NCBI RefSeq assembly: GCF_000429905.1
Contig: NZ_AUCT01000019.1
Coordinates: 62,001 to 126,000, forward strand
DNA: 64,000 nt
From: Desulfatibacillum aliphaticivorans DSM 15576
GTDB lineage: Bacteria > Desulfobacterota > Desulfobacteria > Desulfobacterales > Desulfatibacillaceae
Direction of reading: 5' to 3'
Shown: piece after piece, positions 61,448-64,000 of the stretch
Layout: each line of letters starts with the position of its first letter
Numbering within the stretch: the stretch's first letter is position 1
Notes under the pieces: model-generated
Seen by the model: the letters and a program-made list of their open reading frames with translations, nothing else
Database searches by the model: none
What the model was told of the DNA's origin: nothing
Translations under genes and position numbers: made by a program

Positions 61448-62623
61448 CTATCTTTTGACCACCAGGGCCACGGCCTCGCCGCCGCCCAGGCACAGGGAGG
61501 CGCAGCCGGTTTTGCTGTCGCGTTTGATCATTTCGTGAATCAGGGTGATCAAAACCCGGCAACCGCTGGCGCCGATGGGATGGCCCATGGCCACGCTGCC
61601 GCCGTTTACGTTGGTTTTTTCCGGGTCCAGGCCCAATTCCTTCATGACGCAGACCGTGGAGCCGGAGAACGCCTCGTTGATCTCGAACAGATCCACGTCC
61701 TCAATCTTGATGCCTTCTTTGTCCAAAGCCTTGGGCACGGCCCAGATGGGGGCCACCAGCACGTATTTCATGTCAATGCCGTAAGAAGCCTGGGCGCCGA
61801 TTTCCGCCATGATTTCGCAGCCAAGCTCCTTGGCTTTTTCTTCGGACATGACAACCACGGCTGCCGCGCCGTCGCTAATGATGGAAGCGTTGCCCGCAGT
61901 GCCCAGTCCGTCCTTTTGAAAGGCAGGCTTCATTTTGGACAGGATTTCAAAGGAAGTTTCCTGGGGGCATTCGTCCGTATCGAAAATTTTGGGATCGCCC
62001 TTGCGCTGGGGGATGGGCACGGGCACAATTTCGTCCTTGAAACGGCCGGACTTGATGCTTTCCATGGCCCTGCGGTAGGTTTCCGCGGCGTATTTGTCCT
62101 GGTCTTCGCGGGTGACGTCGTATTTTTCACAGCAAAGTTCGTTGGAAATGCCCATATGGAAGTCGTTTACGATGTCCCACAGGCCGTCGTGGATCATGCT
62201 GTCTTCCAGCTTGCCCGGGCCCATGCGATATCCAAAGCGGGCTTTGGGCAGGTAATAGGGGGCGGCGCTCATATTTTCCATGCCGCCTGCAACCACCACG
62301 TCGGCGTCGCCCAGGGCGATGGCCTGAGCGGCCAGCATAACCGCTTTAAGAGCGGAGCCGCACACCTTGTTGATGGTGAAGCATTCCGCCGCCCAGGGCA
62401 TGCCGGCCTTGACGGCCGCTTGCTTGGCCGGGTTCTGGCCGTATCCCAAAGGAAGCACCTGCCCCATAATGACTTCGTTGACCACTTCCTTGTCGATCTT
62501 GGCTCTTTTAATGGCTTCTTCTATAACGATTGCGCCCAGGTCCGTAGCGCCGATATTGGCAAGGCTTCCGTTGAACGCGCCCAACGGGGTTCGCGCTGCA
62601 CTTACGATGACTGCTTTTTTCAT
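61448..62623 (-). CDS. Acetyl-CoA acetyltransferase (thiolase II)
   Basis: 391 residues from ATG 62623 (GGGAGA upstream); an upstream ATG at 62656 adds 11 non-family residues. Motifs: Cys88 in INKVCGSALKAV, GHPIGASG, and CASLCLGGGEAVAL with the second catalytic Cys. It condenses or cleaves acetoacetyl-CoA. Unlike the two SCP2-type thiolases this is a classical AtoB/ThlA type, so it could end the pathway by splitting acetoacetyl-CoA. Confidence 0.96.
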   Translation of the reverse strand: MKKAVIVSAARTPLGAFNGSLANIGATDLGAIVIEEAIKRAKIDKEVVNEVIMGQVLPLGYGQNPAKQAAVKAGMPWAAECFTINKVCGSALKAVMLAAQAIALGDADVVVAGGMENMSAAPYYLPKARFGYRMGPGKLEDSMIHDGLWDIVNDFHMGISNELCCEKYDVTREDQDKYAAETYRRAMESIKSGRFKDEIVPVPIPQRKGDPKIFDTDECPQETSFEILSKMKPAFQKDGLGTAGNASIISDGAAAVVVMSEEKAKELGCEIMAEIGAQASYGIDMKYVLVAPIWAVPKALDKEGIKIEDVDLFEINEAFSGSTVCVMKELGLDPEKTNVNGGSVAMGHPIGASGCRVLITLIHEMIKRDSKTGCASLCLGGGEAVALVVKR

Positions 62624-62687
62624 GAGTAGTCTCCCAATGATTAAGTTAAATTCCAACCGGATAAGGTTCGGCCGGAAGGGCTTTTTC

Positions 62688-63920
62688 CTATGGCAGGCGG
62701 CCTAAAAGCACCTGCTCCAACACCCGAGCCTGAGACGCCCGGGAATAATTGTCTATCACATACTGCCTGAGTTTTTCACCCATGGCTTTGCGGGTTTCAA
62801 AACCCAGGGCGTCCATTTCCCTGATTGCCCGGACCATGTCCTCCGGGTTTTCCGGAGTATAGCACACTCCGCCGTTCACGGCCTGCACAAGGTCTTTGGA
62901 CTCCCCTTCCATACCCAGTAAGACGGGGACTTGGCAAGCCCATGAGTCATACATTTTTACCGGTTTCATACTTTTGAACACATCCAGGGCCTTTGATGTC
63001 ACTGCAGCGGCATCGCAAGCTGAGAAGATGGGGGGCATTTCCGGCCTGGGCTTATATCCCAGAAAATGCAGGTTTTTCAGTTTGAGCTCCTTGGCCCGGT
63101 CCCGCAGTTCCTTTTCCACAGGCCCGGTCCCTACCATGAGGAATTGATACCTGGGCTCGTCTTCCATCAATTTGGCGGCGTTCAATATGGTGTGCAGGTC
63201 CTGGGCCACGCCCATATTGCCGGCGTGCAGAACAATAAAGCTGTCCTCCATGCCCAGATTTTTCCGGACCTGATCCCTTCCCTCCTGGGTCCAGTAAAAA
63301 CTCTCCACCGTGGCGCCGTTGGGAATGACAATCATCTTTTCCGGGGGCACGTTGCGCTTTAAAAGCATGTCGCGGACCGTCTCCGTGACCACCACGACTT
63401 TCTCCGCGTTGCGGTAGCATGTCTCCTCGAGCAGGGTGGCCATTTTGATTGCCATGCCCGACTGGACAAGACCCAACTCCACCGCGGCCTGGGGCCATGG
63501 ATCGCGCACCTCGAAATACATGGGTATTTTTTTTGCCCATTTGAGAATTACGGCCGCTCCGCCCACGAACAAAGGCGGCGAAGTGGCGTATATGCAATCA
63601 TACTTTTTGCGGCACGCCAGAAGCCCGGCCAGGGCGGCCGTGAACATATAGGTCAGGTAAAAGATGATGCGCTTTTTAAAGCTCTTTTCCCTGAAAGCAG
63701 CCACCTTTACGTACCGGACGTCAATGCCTTCCAATTCGTCCTTTTTATACCAAACGTTTTTGAACTCCGGATGGATGACTCCCTCAGGATGGTTGGGTAC
63801 ATTGGCGATGACCGTAACTTCGTGGCCCTGCTTGACCAGGCGGCTGGCCATTTCAAATGACCTGACCTGGGTGGCCCCGTTCTCAGGCGGGAAATACTGG
63901 CTTAAATATAATATCCGCAT
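62688..63920 (-). CDS. Glycosyltransferase family 4-type
   Basis: 410 residues. The N-terminus LYLSQYFPPENGATQVRSFEMA and central IPNGATVESF, VLHAGNMGVAQDLHTIL, FLMVGTGPVEKELRD match GT4 (WbuB/WcaI-like) glycosyltransferases that build surface polysaccharides using nucleotide sugars. GGAG is just upstream. It overlaps the promoter region of, and is possibly co-transcribed with, the partial gene at the window end. Confidence 0.93.
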   Translation of the reverse strand: MRILYLSQYFPPENGATQVRSFEMASRLVKQGHEVTVIANVPNHPEGVIHPEFKNVWYKKDELEGIDVRYVKVAAFREKSFKKRIIFYLTYMFTAALAGLLACRKKYDCIYATSPPLFVGGAAVILKWAKKIPMYFEVRDPWPQAAVELGLVQSGMAIKMATLLEETCYRNAEKVVVVTETVRDMLLKRNVPPEKMIVIPNGATVESFYWTQEGRDQVRKNLGMEDSFIVLHAGNMGVAQDLHTILNAAKLMEDEPRYQFLMVGTGPVEKELRDRAKELKLKNLHFLGYKPRPEMPPIFSACDAAAVTSKALDVFKSMKPVKMYDSWACQVPVLLGMEGESKDLVQAVNGGVCYTPENPEDMVRAIREMDALGFETRKAMGEKLRQYVIDNYSRASQARVLEQVLLGRLP

Positions 63921-63949
63921 GTCGGTTCTCCAGGGCGCGCACTTGAAGA

Positions 63950-64000
63950 TCAGGAATCGTCAGGCCGCTTTTTGATGTTTTCCACAAGTCTTTCAATGTC
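63950..64000 (-). CDS. C-terminal end of an unidentified protein (cut by window edge)
   Basis: Minus-strand frame ending in DIERLVENIKKRPDDS then TGA. Only 16 residues are visible, so no function. It lies 29 bases upstream of the glycosyltransferase, on the same strand, so likely part of the same polysaccharide operon. Confidence 0.4.
   Translation of the reverse strand, partial: DIERLVENIKKRPDDS

Noticed and set aside
1..64000. tRNA, rRNA, CRISPR arrays and riboswitches
   Set aside because: No cloverleaf-like, rRNA-like or regularly spaced direct-repeat sequence was noticed by eye; small RNAs cannot be excluded.

Overview
The window reads as the chromosome of an anaerobic, fatty-acid/aromatic-acid-degrading Desulfobacterota-type bacterium (Desulfobacteraceae, something like Desulfatibacillum). 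This is inferred from gene content only: many CoA-thioester enzymes, Fe-S proteins, TRAP binding proteins, a free biotin carrier, a V4R sigma-54 activator, and a GC-rich background. No rRNA, tRNA, CRISPR array or recognisable transposase was seen. Most genes are ordinary chromosomal genes with good Shine-Dalgarno sites.

Layout. 1-260: start of a truncated minus-strand gene. 728-7881: a plus-strand beta-oxidation-like module with two acyl-CoA dehydrogenases, an SDR, an HMG-CoA-synthase-like/DUF35 fusion, an SCP2-type thiolase and two MaoC-type hydratase genes. 8187-16715: secreted C10 cysteine protease with calcium-binding repeats and a dockerin-like end, acetate kinase, an S41 lipoprotein protease and a large beta-helix protein. 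17248-19346: two tandem TRAP binding proteins without permease genes. 19706-24865: glycogen phosphorylase, a DUF3795 protein and a hybrid histidine kinase. 25209-26734: divergent OsmC and LysR genes with a matched pair of LysR boxes. 26907-37530: housekeeping and envelope genes (biotin carrier, LolA, NadA, PlsC, TPR, PilZ, cNMP-PilZ, lytic transglycosylase, HrpA). 37577-40217: an AT-rich two-gene island. 40486-45874: acyl-CoA synthetase and fatty acyl-CoA reductase, divergent from an XylR/DmpR-like sigma-54 activator, with a near-consensus -24/-12 promoter. 45926-50965: MaoC, phospholipase-C-like, DUF4375, SnoaL-like, cNMP-binding and ferredoxin-nitroreductase genes. 51277-59678: a MerR-TetR double-HTH regulator followed by a second CoA pathway (thiolase, CoA ligase, SDR, Fe-S protein; then 3-hydroxyacyl-CoA dehydrogenase and a flavoprotein disulfide-reductase homologue). 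59679-63950: a repeat-rich gap, a DUF3089 protein, acetyl-CoA acetyltransferase, a glycosyltransferase and the tail of another gene.

How it fits together. Two CoA modules (728-7881 and 52555-58147) plus the acetyl-CoA acetyltransferase could each carry out rounds of activation, dehydrogenation, hydration, oxidation and thiolysis; their substrates cannot be read from sequence. The most interesting points are: an HMGS-like/DUF35 fusion that has lost its active-site Cys yet sits 2 bp from an intact thiolase; a shared palindrome (TTGACT-N4-AGTCAA) before the TRAP proteins, the MerR-TetR gene and the thiolase operon, suggesting one regulon; and the acyl reductase/synthetase operon with matching sigma-54 promoter, palindromic upstream site and activator.
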